Positions 1 through 11,124 of a stretch of 64,000 nucleotides of DNA are shown in pieces; within the stretch, counting starts at the first letter, position 1, and each line of letters begins with the position of its first letter. The translations under genes were made by a program, and so were the position numbers. The notes under the pieces are model-generated. The model had not been told where the DNA came from. It searched no databases and was given only the letters and a program-made list of their open reading frames with translations. The stretch lies in NCBI GenBank assembly GCA_029204225.1, contig CM055104.1, positions 48,878,933 to 48,942,932 of the forward strand, in the 5' to 3' direction. The stretch is from Diphasiastrum complanatum (taxonomy: Eukaryota; Streptophyta; Lycopodiopsida; Lycopodiales; Lycopodiaceae).

Positions 1-162
1 CTTGTGAACACTATGACGACAATGGTGATTCCGAAAATGCTCTATTTACTCAGAAGAATAAATCTTCTAAGAAGTCTAAGTTTAAGAGGGAGTCGTCTAA
101 AAAGAATGAGTCTAAGACAAATGAATAACAATCTGGTAAACAACAGAAGAATTCTGGTGATA

Positions 163-1811
163 AGAAGATTTGCAACAGATGCAGAAGATCAGGTCACATA
201 GAAGAAAAGTGTTGGTTAAATCCAAAGATTGAATGCATTCATTGTCATAAACAGGGTCATGCAACAGTAGACTGTTATCAGAATTCCAGAAACAAAAACG
301 AGCAGAATCGAAGCGAACCTTCAAATTCAAACTATGTCGAAGACAAAGCAGAATGCTCTAGAGCAGTAGAAGACAGGGCAACATGGAACTCAACAGCTTC
401 TGTCAGTGCTGATCTATGTTGTTCATTTAATTCAATTCGAGAAGTAGTACTTGATTCGGGAGCCACCTCACATTTTGTTTCCTCGAAACAAATTTTGTTT
501 GAGTACAAGAAGATGAACTATTCGAGATTTATTATACTTGGAGACGGTTCTAAACATGTGGTTGATGGAACTAGTGTATTATGGCTAGACACGAATCAGG
601 GAGACAAGAAACTGGAGGAAGTTCTCCATGTCCTTACTCTTGATAAAGATCTTCTAACCGTAGCTAAGATAGTCGATACATGCATGTTAGTAACCTTCGC
701 GAAAAATTCTTGTAAACTGTTCAAGGAAGATTTTGATAACCTGGTTGCTAAAGACAACAGAGAAAGAGATTTATATCACCTGAACATTCGAACTAGAATC
801 GAACAAGTCAATCAAACTCAGGAATCAACATATATACTGTGGCACAAGAGGCTATGTCACATGAACATGAAAGCCTTGTACCAAGCCAACAAAAGTCAGA
901 GAATTCAAGGAGTTGAAATCAAAAGTAGAGATATTCGAACTACCTGCGAATCCTGTCTTAAAGGCAAGATGACTAGAACACCTTTCAGTAAGGATGTTTA
1001 TAAAGCAATTAAGGTACTTGAAACTGTGCATTCAGATATTTGTGGACCATTCGGAGTATTGTCGTTGGGTGATGCGAAGTACTTCATTATGTTTATTGAT
1101 GACTTTAGCAAGCTCGTTGTGGTATACTTTATTCGTACAAAATCTGAAGCTTTCGAGAAATTTGTTGAGTATACAAATTGGGCTGAGAAGCAGGCAGGCA
1201 ATAAGCTAAAGCAGATTCGCACAGATCGTGGAGGCGAGTACATTTCCAATGAATTCAAAGCTTATTGTACTGATCGAGGTATTATGCATACAAAGACTGC
1301 ATCATACACACCTCAGCACAATGGAATAGCTGAACGAAAAAATCGTACACTTATGGAAGCTGCAAGGTGTATGATGGCTCATGCAAAGGCACCAAAACAA
1401 TTGTGGGTAGAAGCAGTGGCTACATCAAACTATCTTCAGAATCATATTTAGAAATCTCGAATATCGGATAAAACTCCTCATGCGATATGGTGGAAGTCGA
1501 AGCCAAATCTAGCGCATGTTCGAACATTTGGATGCACAGTGTATATGCACATACCAGATGAGCTGAGAAAGAAACTCGATGAAAAGATAGAACAATTTTT
1601 TCTGGTAGGATTCAAGTTACATTCGTCATATTATCATGTCTATGTACCCAAAATTGGCAAGATAAAAGTTGTTCAAGATGTCAAATTTGATAAGTTGAAA
1701 TACATAGCAGACAATGATCTAGTCGGCTATGAAATTCTTATAACAACAACAGAAAAAAAACAAGCAGAAGATGAAAGAGAATTACCAGATTCAGAGGGAG
1801 GTGAAGATTGA
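163..1811 (+). pseudogene. Copia gag zinc knuckles, protease and integrase, broken
   Basis: Translation from 163 shows two consecutive CCHC knuckles (CNRCRRSGHIEEKC, then CIHCHKQGHATVDC), a nucleic-acid-binding mark of Gag. The protease site DSGATSH lies near 450. The GAG-pre-integrase motif LWHKRLCHMN is near 838, and the integrase core shows HSDICGPF near 1030, FIDDFSK near 1096, RTDRGGEY near 1220 and NGIAERKNR near 1320, so the D, D and E catalytic residues are present. A TAG at 1449-1451 ends the frame. Integrase C-terminal sequence resumes at 1461-1811 (DVKFDK near 1678). Knuckles and protease lie upstream of the longest ORF (495-1451), so that ORF's ATG is not a real start. Confidence 0.88.
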
Positions 1812-1959
1812 GTGTCTGACAGACTCGAATCGCCAGTTTGAATTCCAACAGAATAGTTTGAATTAGAATCGAACTCAAAACTTGCAAAATTGAACTCGAA
1901 ACCACCTGTAAGAAGATCTGATAGACAACGTAAACCAAGTCAAACATACATCAATTCAC

Positions 1960-3357
1960 TTGTTATTTGCGTATGCAGTGGCTCATGATCTGAAAATGCA
2001 TATTGTGGATGAAAAGACTACTTTCTTGCACCCAGAATTGGAAGAAGACTTATTCATGGACCAACCACTTGGTTTTGTAAGCCAAGAATATCCAGAATAT
2101 GGATGTCACATGAAGAAAAACATTTATGGTCAGAAACAAGCAGCAAGACAATGGTATAGAAAGAAGGACGAAGCACTACGTTCCTTAGGTTTCAAACCTC
2201 TATTTGCTGAATCAAATGTCTATATCAAGCATGTCCAAAATGAAATAATTATTCTAGCTATCTATGTTTATGACACGCTTATCTTCTCAAGAAGAGGTAA
2301 GTTAATTTTAGATGTCAAAAGAGACATTTCTGAAATATTTGAGATCGATGACCTAGGAGAAGCTAAAATCTATCTAGACTTGTAGATTCAAAGAGAATTT
2401 GAAAGTGGTAAGTTGTATCTTCACCAACAAAAGTACACTCAAAAGATCATTGAGGACTTCAACTTGCTCGAATGCAAAGGTGTGCATACTCCCATGATAT
2501 CTGGAACAATACTGAACAAGGCAGATTGTTCGTAGACTCTCGAGGAAGAGAAGCGAATGGCCAATACACCCTATCGTAGGCTGATTGGATCATTGTTATA
2601 TCTAGCAGACAATACCAGACCTGATATAGCATTTGCAGTATATAGACGGAGCCAATATAATCAGAACACATGATTATTGCATTGGAAGTTGGCAAAGAGA
2701 GTACTACAATATCTCTAGGAAATGAAAGACTATGGATTGTGTTATTCGAAGGAAGCTTGATTTCACATCGAATCCTACAGTGACGCAAGCTGGGCATCCA
2801 TGAAGGATGATAGCAAAAGTATTTCAAGAGGTTGTACTCTAGCGTCTGGCACAACCATACTCTGAATAAGCAAGAAGCAAACAACAATAGCTCAATCTTC
2901 CTGTGAAGCGGAATATGTAGCAGCAGCCAAAATGGCAAATGAGCTGATCTGGATCAAACAAATGTTGGAAGGATTTGATGAATCTATTTCTGAACCTTTT
3001 GTCTTGTTAATGGATAACACTTCAGCAATCTATCTTACAAAAGATCCTGTATTTCACTAAAAAACGAAGCACATAGCTATCAAGTATTATGTTATTTGAG
3101 ACTTAGTCGAGAAGAAGATACTGAAGATAGTCTTCATACCCACAGAGGAAATGACAGCTGATATCTTCACAAAGCCACTCAGTAAAGCTTTGTTCGAGAA
3201 GCAGCGAAGAAGATTGGAGTTAATCCAACTGCCCACTTTGAGAGAGAGAGCTGTAGAACAACTGATCAGACAGATCTTGATTCTACTAACAAAGTGCACA
3301 GTTTACTTGACAAAAGATGAGAAAGAAACGAACGTGAGCTCGAAACATTTCTATTCA
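1960..3357 (+). pseudogene. Copia reverse transcriptase and RNase H, broken
   Basis: The sequence starts in mid-RT at a block equivalent to the usual LLAxAA...DVKTAFL motif (here DEKTTFLHPELEEDLFMDQP). The fingers region with the KARLVAKG motif is missing, so an internal deletion separates it from the integrase. YGQKQAARQWY is recognisable. The catalytic YVDD is changed to YVYD near 2270, so activity is not expected. RNase H follows in pieces (SSCEAEY near 2897, TKHIAIKY near 3066, ADIFTKPL near 3160) with in-frame TAG codons, for example at 2383 and 2716 where related copies have glutamine. It ends near 3357. Confidence 0.85.
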
Positions 3358-3360
3358 TGA

Positions 3361-3829
3361 CCAACTCAAAAGATTTGCGAAGGATTCACGAAATTTATCT
3401 TGTAGTCAACTTGAAAGATTCGCAAAACAGTTTCTTGTAGAAGCTCGTGGCTTTCTTGTTGAAGCTCAAAAGATTCGCAAAGAGAATCTAGTCGCAAAAT
3501 ATTCTGTTTCTTGTTCAAACCTTAGATGTCGCAAAATTGTCGTGAACAATTTGCAAAATATTTTAGATTCTTCTCCAAGTTCATCTATCTTGAAACTGTC
3601 ACAAACAGTTTGCGAAATATTCTGAATTTCTTCTTCAAGCTCAAAGTTGTCATCTGTCGTGAACAATTCACAAAAGATGAAAATGTCGCGAAGAGACAAT
3701 TGTCGTGAAACACGAAACTGAGATGAAGAGATGGATTGTCATGAATAATTCACGAACAAAATTTATTTGACCCTGGAAATAGAGCGTCTATTTGAATATC
3801 AACCGTCGTAAACGGTTAGATATCTATTG
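3361..3829. other. Gene-free stretch, possibly a worn LTR
   Basis: No coding signal was found. The segment repeats short phrases such as GATTCGCAAA and GTCGTGAACAATT, similar in style to the LTR that starts at 16361, so it may be decayed LTR of the upstream Copia. No TG...CA boundaries could be fixed. Confidence 0.35.
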
Positions 3830-3870
3830 TTACAGAAATGAAAGGCCAAAAGACCTATCCTGTAACAATA
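3825..3870. repeat. Perfect 11-bp inverted repeat with 24-base loop
   Basis: TATTGTTACAG (3825-3835) is the exact reverse complement of CTGTAACAATA (3860-3870). It lies at the broken 3' edge of the minus-strand Copia gag. It could be a chance hairpin, a former transposon end or a junction scar. No terminator function is implied in a plant genome. Confidence 0.5.
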
Positions 3871-4610
3871 TAAATTCGAACCAACATTTGTTGGTCATAT
3901 GGCCTGGTTTGTGACAATGATCACAAGAAGAAGATTGTTGATTCGAGGATTTCATCTTCTCGAATCTTGGCTTGTTCTTGTTTTGTTTTCTTTCCTTTCG
4001 TGAAGAGAGCCTTCTCTTGATCACTGCTTCCCTCTCCTTCGTCCCTCATCAGTCTCTCATCAGCGACAAGACTGACTGCTTTGTCGAATGTCATATCTGG
4101 TAGACTTAGTATGAGCATTCTCAGCAGTTGATAGGACGTCGGTAGAGATTTCATGAAGTACATCAGCTGCTGTGGTGCTGGGACCTGGTGCTCTTGTCCT
4201 GATGCAATGAGTTGAGCGAAGATCGTTCCAATCTTCTCAACGTGCTGATCTAACTGGTTGACATCCCATCATATGGATTGCAGCTGATTGTGAAGGTGCA
4301 TGACTGAAGCTGCAGTCCTCACTTCATACTTCTGTTTGAATCTTTTCCATGCTGCATGGCTGCTTTCGCAATCTTCAATCTACATGAGTAGATCTTCATT
4401 TATGGACAAAACGATGATCGCCATTGCGCGCTCATCTTTTCTGATCCATTCAGCTCTCCTCGGGTCTCCCTCTGGAGGCTGCACCTCTGAGAGTTCAGTC
4501 ATCAACCAAATGCCTTTGCCCTTCAGAAGTGTTTTGATCTTGAATTTTCAGATCCTGTAATTTGCGCCATCAAGACTGATTGCTACTCTCGTCTGGATTG
4601 TTGTAGCCAT
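3830..4610 (-). pseudogene. Copia gag (UBN2-type) with CCHC knuckle, truncated
   Basis: Reading from the ATG at 4610 (minus) gives a typical plant Copia Gag N-terminus with an LDGANY block, then WLMTELSE, a WKRFKQKYEV block and a region rich in charged residues. It ends in the CCHC knuckle CDHCHKPGHMTNKC near 3880-3920. At least three in-frame stops interrupt it (after NYRI, LLM and QSI), each explicable by CGA-to-TGA or CAG-to-TAG change, plus a frame change before the knuckle. Gag forms the virus-like particle and binds RNA. This copy cannot make it whole. Confidence 0.8.
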
Positions 4611-4662
4611 ATTGTGTTATCTACAAAATCACTCCCTAGATATCAGTAGTGATAACCTATAA

Positions 4663-4674
4663 GCTCTGATACCA
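4663..4674 (-). other. Primer-binding site for initiator Met tRNA
   Basis: The minus strand reads TGGTATCAGAGC, the exact plant Copia/gypsy primer-binding motif complementary to the 3' end of initiator tRNA-Met. It sits just after the LTR end, as expected. Confidence 0.85.
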
Positions 4675-4676
4675 TA

Positions 4677-5483
4677 TCACGAAACTGTTTTGTATTCGTT
4701 TTGTTTTCATTTTCATATTCGCGAACGATTTTGTGTCTTTGAATTTTCTTTTGTGTGGAAGCTTCACAGGAACCTAGACACGCGACTGCACATCACAGAA
4801 CACATTCTATTCTAACAATCAAGACAAACAACGCAAGACAGGGAGATGCACAAAAATAGAACAACTGTATTATGAGTTTAATTTTTAGAGCGAGATCGTT
4901 GGTGTCTCGCTCGTTGGCGGAATGACACCCTGCTCTTTCGTTGTGTTCTGCTCGTTGGCAGACTTTCATGCACAGCTCTTTTGTTTCTAGTATTTTTCTT
5001 TTCTGCTCTACTCGCTACGTCTCTCTTTCTGTCTCTTACAGAAATTCTGTCTATTCTCTTCTCTCTTTTTTATTATCCAGAAAGGATAGTTTATATCTCC
5101 ACTGTGTGGAGTTTACAAGATAGCTAAATGCAGAATCACAAGACTAGTTAAGGCTAATCAACTAACCAGTTACTCTCCATCGTTGCCACTCGTTTTAGCT
5201 GGGCATGAAGTCTATGACTCCAAGCCCATTGAGTTGCCAGCTGGCAGCATGCAAGATTCTTCTTCTTTTGTTCTGTTTCCTTCATTTGCTTTCGTTTTTT
5301 TCATTTCTTTCGTAATCTTTTCTTTTGCGTCCCTTTGCGGTTGCGGTCCTAGAGGTATGTTTACGATTCGCGAATGATTCGTCCTTCGAGTCAAGGCACG
5401 TTGACTTTCGTGAATTGTTCTCGTTCGACCTTCGCTTTGTGTTCGTGTTGCGACAAACTTGCGGGAGTTCACCATTTCTGACA
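4677..5483 (-). repeat. LTR of Copia family A, minus strand
   Basis: The minus strand starts TGTCAGAAATGGTGAACTCC at 5483. Over its first about 180 bases it matches the LTR starting at 16361 (same GCAACACGAAC, GAACAATTC and CTTGACTCGAAGG blocks). It then diverges. A TATATAAAC-like promoter motif lies near 5090 (minus). The 3' edge is set by the primer site; the usual terminal CA is mutated. Confidence 0.75.
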
Positions 5484-5599
5484 GTCTTGACTTTTTTTGT
5501 ATTTCTACAAACTGTGCGACAATGCGAGTGAAAAATGCAGCAATGTGAATGGAAACAGATTAACATGGAATTTAGGAGAGAGGAGGAGATAAATCCAAC

Positions 5600-6680
5600 A
5601 CTTTTGTTGGCAAGAAGAAAGATAGGTCAAAGTTAAAATGCTTCTATTGTGGAGTCAAAGGGCATTTTGCTAGTGATTGCTTCAAGAAGAAGAGAGATCA
5701 AGGTGAGAAGCAAACCAACCTAACTATTGATGAAGATGGTGTTGATGAACAACTCTCGAATGATGCTTTTGTTATGTCATTTTGTTTATTGGCTAATCAC
5801 GAAGACGTTGATCCTTGGTGGATTGATAGTGGAGCTACATCACATGTGACATATCATGAGGAGTATTACTCATCTTTGATGGCATTTGAAGGTGACAAGA
5901 AGGTGATCTACACGGCCAGATCTACACGGCCAATGATGGTGAGTGTGCATCAAAGGAATTGGCACAATTCCTATTTTTCTCTCGACTAATAGGAATGTGA
6001 ATTTGAGAGATGTTTTGTTCATTTCTTCCATTACTATGAACATCTTAGTGTGAGTCAATTACTTGATAAGGGATTCAAGGTGGAGTTTGTTGGTGATGCT
6101 TGTTTGATCAAGAGAGAAGATGAATTAATTGCAAAAGGGAAAAGACAAGGTAATTTGCTCAAAATTGATGCTTGTGTTGTTGCTAACCAAGTTGGATGGA
6201 TGGAAAAAGAGCAAATGTCAATGCAAGAGGTGTGGCACAAGAGATTGGGCATCTCAACTACAAGTCACTGGAGGTGATGGCAAAGAGACAAGTTGTGTTT
6301 GGTCTTCCTAAATCTCTAACAAGCTTGAATCATGTTTGTGAGCAATGTGCTTTATAAAAGCACATAGGTTACCTTACAGGAGGTCTACATCAAGATCAAG
6401 TAAGCCTTGCATTCAGATATTCATGGTGTTACTACAATTAGCAATGGAGGTGCTAAGATGTATGTGACTTTCATTGATGATTTTAGTAGATTTTGTTGGG
6501 TGTATCTACTAAAGAGCAAAAATGAGGTGTTTGATGTCTTTGTCAAGTTCAAGGTTTCAATGGAGAACCAATTTTCTACAAAGATCAAGTGCTTGAGGAG
6601 TGACAATGGTGGTGAGTATATTTCTATGAAGTTCAAGGCATTTTGTGATGAGCATGGGATCAAGAGGGAGTACACTCACA
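5600..6680 (+). pseudogene. Copia fragment: Gag knuckle, protease and integrase core
   Basis: The piece begins with Gag and carries a CCHC knuckle (CFYCGVKGHFASDC, 5639-5680), a protease site IDSGATSH near 5822, the GAG-pre-integrase WHKRLG near 6233 and an integrase core (HSDIHGV near 6408, FIDDFSRF near 6472, RSDNGGEY near 6599). Several frame changes separate the blocks. It stops at GIKREYTH (about 6655-6678) and is fused there to the interior of an LTR. The catalytic glutamate segment, which should come next, is absent here and present at about 8180 in the neighbouring element. Confidence 0.85.
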
Positions 6681-7013
6681 ACTTTTGATGAAGAACCAAG
6701 CTTTGAAGCTATTCCATGTCAATTTGGATCTATCATATTGTTTGCTTGAATTTTGCTCTCTCTTTCTCTCTCTAACTCGAGTAGAGGATTATGCTAATGC
6801 ATTAAATTCTTGTACTTCTTCTCTTTTGATATTGAATGCAATCATTCTTTGATTATTAGCATGCTAGATTGTGCTTTGGTCATAAATTCTAGAACTAGAT
6901 CTTGATACTCAATCTAGAATCAATTTATGTGCTAAACACAAAGCTTAACAAGATCATTCACACTTGAGGATTGTTCCCCACACGTGTGAAACTTGCTGAA
7001 TTTTTTTTTATCA
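6680..7013 (+). repeat. 5' LTR, 3' portion only
   Basis: It aligns almost base for base with 10793-11124 (for example the shared CCACACGTGTGAAACTTGCTG block) and ends in ...ATCA just before the primer site. The left side joins integrase sequence at a shared AACTTTTGATGA. Confidence 0.88.
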
Positions 7014-7014
7014 A

Positions 7015-7027
7015 GGTATTAGAGCCA
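7015..7027 (+). other. Primer-binding site, initiator Met tRNA type, slightly altered
   Basis: GGTATTAGAGCC follows the LTR end at 7013. It differs from the canonical TGGTATCAGAGCC by a lost T and one C-to-T change. Position directly after the LTR supports the call. Confidence 0.7.
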
Positions 7028-7686
7028 AATTAAGCTTTGCATGCTATTATCACTGATTGTGCAAGAATTTGTGAGCTCAATTCAAGCAAAAAGGTTGTTT
7101 ATCACTTTTCTTTACCTTTTCTTGAAAAGTGTTTGGATCAAAGAGGATATAATCAAGATTTTCAGATCAGAATTGACATTGTACGGAATTCTAGAATTCT
7201 GCACATGTGAAAATCAGAGATTTTCATACCTCTTTATTTCCTTCATCTTTGGTCCAAAGATATTGATTTATAGCTTGATGGAAAGCTTATAAGGAGTACT
7301 TTCCATTGCAATTGATATCAAATCATATTGATGTGTCTATTCAAGAGTAATCAATACAAAAAACTTGAGATCAAGACATATTTTGAGTTATTGAACGCAT
7401 TGAGCTTTCTTTGAATCAATAGTGTTGTCTTTTGAAGCATTTCACACTTGCCAAAAGTAGAACCAAAACTTGTCTTTACCCTTATTTCATTTTGAGAGGT
7501 TGATCTAGTTTATCTTGTTTTGGTGGAATATTTTAGATCTATCTCAAATACAGTTGTCAGATTTCACATAGATTTTTGTAGTTCACCCTTGAAAATTCCT
7601 ATAGTGAAAGAGAGTAGCAACATCTAGTTTGTTTGGAACAAGCTCAAACATATAATTGTCTAATAACAAGAATAGTCTTCACAATT
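7028..7686 (+). other. Untranslated leader of the Copia element
   Basis: AT-rich, with no coding similarity, lying between primer site and gag ATG as in other Copia elements. The short ORF at 7041-7292 is not Gag-like. Confidence 0.5.
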
Positions 7687-8137
7687 ATGGCATCTGTGGG
7701 AGGATATCTCCTAGAAGCAAGTGAAAGACTAAGTACCTCCAATTATTCAATAGGGAAGGTGAGAATGGAGTCTATTCTTATACTCCAGGATGTTATGGAC
7801 ATAGTACTTGGTATTGAGGAGGAGCATCAAGCACAACTTGAAATACCAAAGTATAGGAAGAGAGCTAGGATGGCTCTACACTTCATTAAAATGAATGTCT
7901 CTAATCAGAGTCTAAAAGAAATAGGATCTTGTACCACTGCAGAAAAAAGCTTGGGATGCAGTTAAGTCTATTTATGAAGCTAAGAACACTTCTAGAATTC
8001 TCACTCTTAGAAATCAGATTTTTCAAAGCTTTCAAAGAAATGAGGAGAGTGCATCAAATTATGTTCTAAGAGTAAAAGATGTTCATAGGGAGCTTTCTTG
8101 TGTTGGTGTCACAATCAATCAAGATGAGCTATGTGAG
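7687..8137 (+). pseudogene. Copia gag, C-terminally deleted
   Basis: From ATG 7687 (MASVGGYLLEASERLSTSNY) it reads a plant Copia Gag with WDAVKSIYEAK and SASNYVLRVKDVHREL blocks after one frame change near 7940. The knuckle-bearing end is missing: at about 8140 (CEVEGIKREF) the sequence jumps into late integrase. The fusion occurs where both partners encode GIKRE, although the nucleotides differ at several positions. Confidence 0.8.
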
Positions 8138-8838
8138 GTTGAAGGGATTAAAAGAGAATTTTCTTGTGCTTATTCCCCATCTCAAAATGGGGTTGCCGAA
8201 AGAAAAAATTCATCTCTATGTGAATGTGCTAAAGCAATCTGAGTTGAAGCTTCTTTGCCTATTGAATATTGGGGAGAAGCAATTAATTGTGCAATAGATT
8301 ATTTCACAATACACTTTCAGGAAGATCACCATATGAAGTCTTATTTAAGAAGAAACCTAAGGTTGATCACCTTAGAGTTATGGGATGTGCTTGCTTTGTT
8401 CATGTACCCTTGTAAACAAGGAAAAAAGATGATCCAAATTCTATCAAAGGGATCATGGTTGGATACTCATCCAACAAGAAGGCATACATAATCTATATTT
8501 CCTCTACCTCAATTACAATTGAGAGTAGAGATGTTATTTTTTATGAGAATAAAAAATACATCTTTGATGAGGCCGAGATCAAAGAATCTCAAAGAGATTC
8601 TTTTAACATCACCCTTGAAGATTATCATGGAGGGATGGGGCCGAGAATTGAGGAGGAGTCACCTCGAGTCTTCTCACCAAGGAGATGACAAAGAGAAAGA
8701 TCCGAGCCTAAGAGGCTCTCATATGGAGATAAAGGCAAACAAGTGGAACTCAACTCCACTAATTATGCATATTTTGTTTCACATGAAGAGCCAAAGGATG
8801 TACATGAAGCACTCAACTCAAAATAATGGTTTCTAGCC
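8138..8838 (+). pseudogene. Copia integrase C-terminal part, frame-broken
   Basis: YSPSQNGVAERKN near 8174 carries the third catalytic residue (E) of the integrase DDE triad. The usual C-terminal blocks then follow (IEYWGEAINCAI near 8259, MVGYSSNKKAY near 8455, DVIFYENKKYIFDEAEI near 8530). Several frames are needed, so it is not translatable as one product. The first two catalytic aspartates are absent from this element. Confidence 0.8.
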
Positions 8839-10310
8839 ATGAAGGAGGAGTATGATGCATTGATTGCCAACAAGACATGGGAGCTTGTGGATCTTCCATC
8901 CATCAAGCACACTATTGGTTGCAAATGGGTGTTTCGAGTCAAATATAATCAAGATGGCACAATCAACAAGTATAAGGCAAGACTTTGTGCAAAGGGCTTT
9001 GCCCAAGTTTATGGACTTGATTATGAGGAGACTTTTGCTCCAGTTGCAAAGATGGTATCAATTAGAATCATCATTTCTATTGCCTGTTTTTTCAAATGGC
9101 AAGTTTCTCAACTAGACGTCTCAAATGATTTTTTGAATGGATATCTAGAAGAAGAAATTTATATGGAACAGCCCCTTGGGTTCATCCAAGACAAGACCAA
9201 TGTTTGCTTGCTCTTCAAAAGTCTCTATGGACTAAAGCAAGCGCCAAGATCGTGGTATTCTCGACTTAATACTTTTCTTATCTCACTAGGATTCATTCTT
9301 AGTGACTATGATCCTTCCTTGTATATCAAGTTATATGCTAGTGATATTGTCATTCTTCTAATTTATGTTGATGATATTATCCTAACAGGAAGTTGTATCA
9401 ATTTAGTTGAAGAAACTAAAATTGCACTTGGAAGAGAATTCAAGATGCAAGATCTTGGAAGAATTCATTACATCTTAGGATTAGAGATTGACTTCCATAA
9501 TGAGAAAGCTTTTGTTTGTCAATCCAAGTATGCTCTTTCAATGTTGAAAAAGTTTAATATGCTAGATTGTAAGATTATTGATACTCCTATGGAGCAAATT
9601 GTAAAAGAGCCTAATAAAGGTGATGAAAGATCCTTCGTGGACATCACTCTTTTTAGGAGTCTTATAGGGTCCTTAATTTGGCTCACTATAACTAGGCTTG
9701 ATGTAAGTTTTAGTGTTCATAAGTTGAGCCAAGCTATGCAAAATCCTACTATTCATCATTGGAAAATGGCCAAAAGGGTATTTAGGTACATATCTTCAAC
9801 CTATGATTATGGTTTATTATACAAAAGTGAAGATCTTTCTATTGTTGGCTATTCTGACTCGGATTTTGCTAGTGATAAAATAGATCGGAAATCTACAAGT
9901 GCATTTATCATATATCTTGACTTTTCAAAAAGGAAGATACCATATCACTCTCATCTTGTGAAGTTGAATATAAGGCACTTACTACTACAGCAAAAGAAGT
10001 GTTGTGGATCAAGAGGTTGCTTTTGGAGCTAAAGACTATCAAGGAAGATGATCTACCATTGATCATGTGTGACAATATTTCAGCACAAGCCCTTGCCAAC
10101 AATCCAATATTTCATGCAAGGAGCAAACACATCAAAGTTGCACATCACTTTGTGAGAGAGAAGCTCATTGGAGGGGAAATCTATTTGGAGCACATCGACA
10201 CATCATTATGTATTACAAATTTGCTCACCAAACCTTTGACCAAAAATTCCTTCATCAAGTATAGAGCCAATCTTGGATTAATTCCAAGATCCATGTTCAA
10301 GTCCACATAG
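8839..10310 (+). pseudogene. Copia reverse transcriptase and RNase H, nearly complete, one late frameshift
   Basis: This is an open frame of 397 codons with all RT landmarks: EYDALIANKTWELV, KARLCAKGFAQ, DYEETFAPVAK, QLDVSNDFLNG, YGLKQAPRSWY and the catalytic YVDD near 9365. RNase H begins near 9840 (GYSDSDFASD). Near 9945 the frame slips, and the rest (SSCEVEYKAL, SKHIKVAHHFVREK, LLTKPL) continues in another frame to a stop at 10310. This is the best-preserved RT of the window. Element polyprotein has no separate start here; 8839 is only an in-frame ATG. Confidence 0.88.
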
Positions 10311-10318
10311 ATTAATTT

Positions 10319-10328
10319 TTAGGAGGAG
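10319..10328 (+). other. Polypurine tract
   Basis: TAGGAGGAG lies directly before the LTR start (TG at 10329). This is the expected place and composition for the plus-strand primer. Confidence 0.8.
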
Positions 10329-11124
10329 TGTTGAGAATGAAAAATCATCTATCTTGACTTTAGGCTTTGGCAAAGTTTTTTCTATGTGTATGTAATGTTT
10401 CATATTGCAAATGCCAAATTTGGCCTAGAGAAAACTCGAACTACATGATTTCATATGTCAAGTTGGTCAATTACAACATGCATATAGAATGTAGACATAG
10501 AAATGCCATTTTTTGGGCTTGTAGAAACTCGTGGCATATCACATGCAATGATTGTAAGTGATCCAAAGTGACATGCAAGGCATGCACAAAGTGAATTGGA
10601 CACATGCATGGTGATTTGGACAATTCTAGTTTAGAATTTGACACTTGGTAAAAGTAGGTAGAAATGCATGTATGTAAAGTGACAAATGTCACTAGTTTGC
10701 TAGTTATCACTCTTAGATGTGGATGAAAGTAGGAGAGAGATGGTTCTACCTTGAGCTACTCCAATCTCCATAAATATGTGTAGGCTCTCTCATAACTTTT
10801 GATGACGAACCAAGCTTTGAAGATATTCCATGTCAATTTGGTCTATCATTTGTTTGCTTGAATTTTGCTCTCTCTTTCTCTCTCTAACTCGAGTAGAGGA
10901 TTATGCTAATGCATTAAATTCTTGTACTTCTTCTCTTTTGATATTGAATGCAATCAATCTTTGATTATTAGCATGCTAGATTGTGCTTTGGTCATAAATT
11001 CTAGAACTAGATCTTGATACTCAATCTAGAATCAATTTATGTGCTAAACACAAAGCTTAACAAGATCATTCACACTTGAGGATTGTTCCCCACACGTGTG
11101 AAACTTGCTGGATTTTTTTTATCA
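10329..11124 (+). repeat. 3' LTR, 796 bases, TG...CA
   Basis: Starts TGTTGAGAATGA after the polypurine tract and ends ...TTATCA at 11124. Its 3' part is duplicated at 6680-7013. A CT-rich block (about 10868-10890) follows a weak TATA-like CATAAATATG at about 10770. Confidence 0.88.

Larger units (their letters stand above)
1..3357 (+). mobile_element. Degenerate Ty1/copia retrotransposon, internal part (gag end to RNase H), cut by the window start
   Basis: Copia gene order is read on the plus strand: two zinc knuckles (about 172-285), aspartic protease, GAG-pre-integrase, integrase core, reverse transcriptase and RNase H. The frame is broken by many stops and by a deletion between integrase and reverse transcriptase. 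No LTR can be paired with it inside the window: the 5' end lies outside, and no clear polypurine tract or TG start follows the RNase H. The 3361-3829 stretch downstream could be a worn LTR. The order of protease, integrase, RT, RNase H is what separates Copia from gypsy. Confidence 0.9.
3830..5483 (-). mobile_element. 5' half of a Copia retrotransposon on the minus strand (LTR, primer site, gag)
   Basis: On the minus strand, an LTR (5483 to 4677) is followed by a primer-binding site complementary to initiator Met-tRNA (4674-4663), a short leader and gag (4610 to 3830). Everything after the gag zinc knuckle is missing. The start of this LTR matches the start of the LTR at 16361, so it belongs to the same family as the 13.2-17.3 kb Copia, in opposite orientation. 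Confidence 0.8.
6680..11124 (+). mobile_element. Copia retrotransposon with truncated 5' LTR and complete 3' LTR
   Basis: About 334 bases at 6680-7013 match the last 330 or so bases of 10329-11124 in the same orientation, giving an LTR pair. A primer site follows the left copy and a polypurine tract precedes the right copy. The inside encodes Gag, the end of integrase, reverse transcriptase and RNase H. Gag knuckle, protease and integrase core are deleted. Because the first about 464 bases of the 5' LTR are gone, target-site duplications cannot be compared. Confidence 0.9.
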
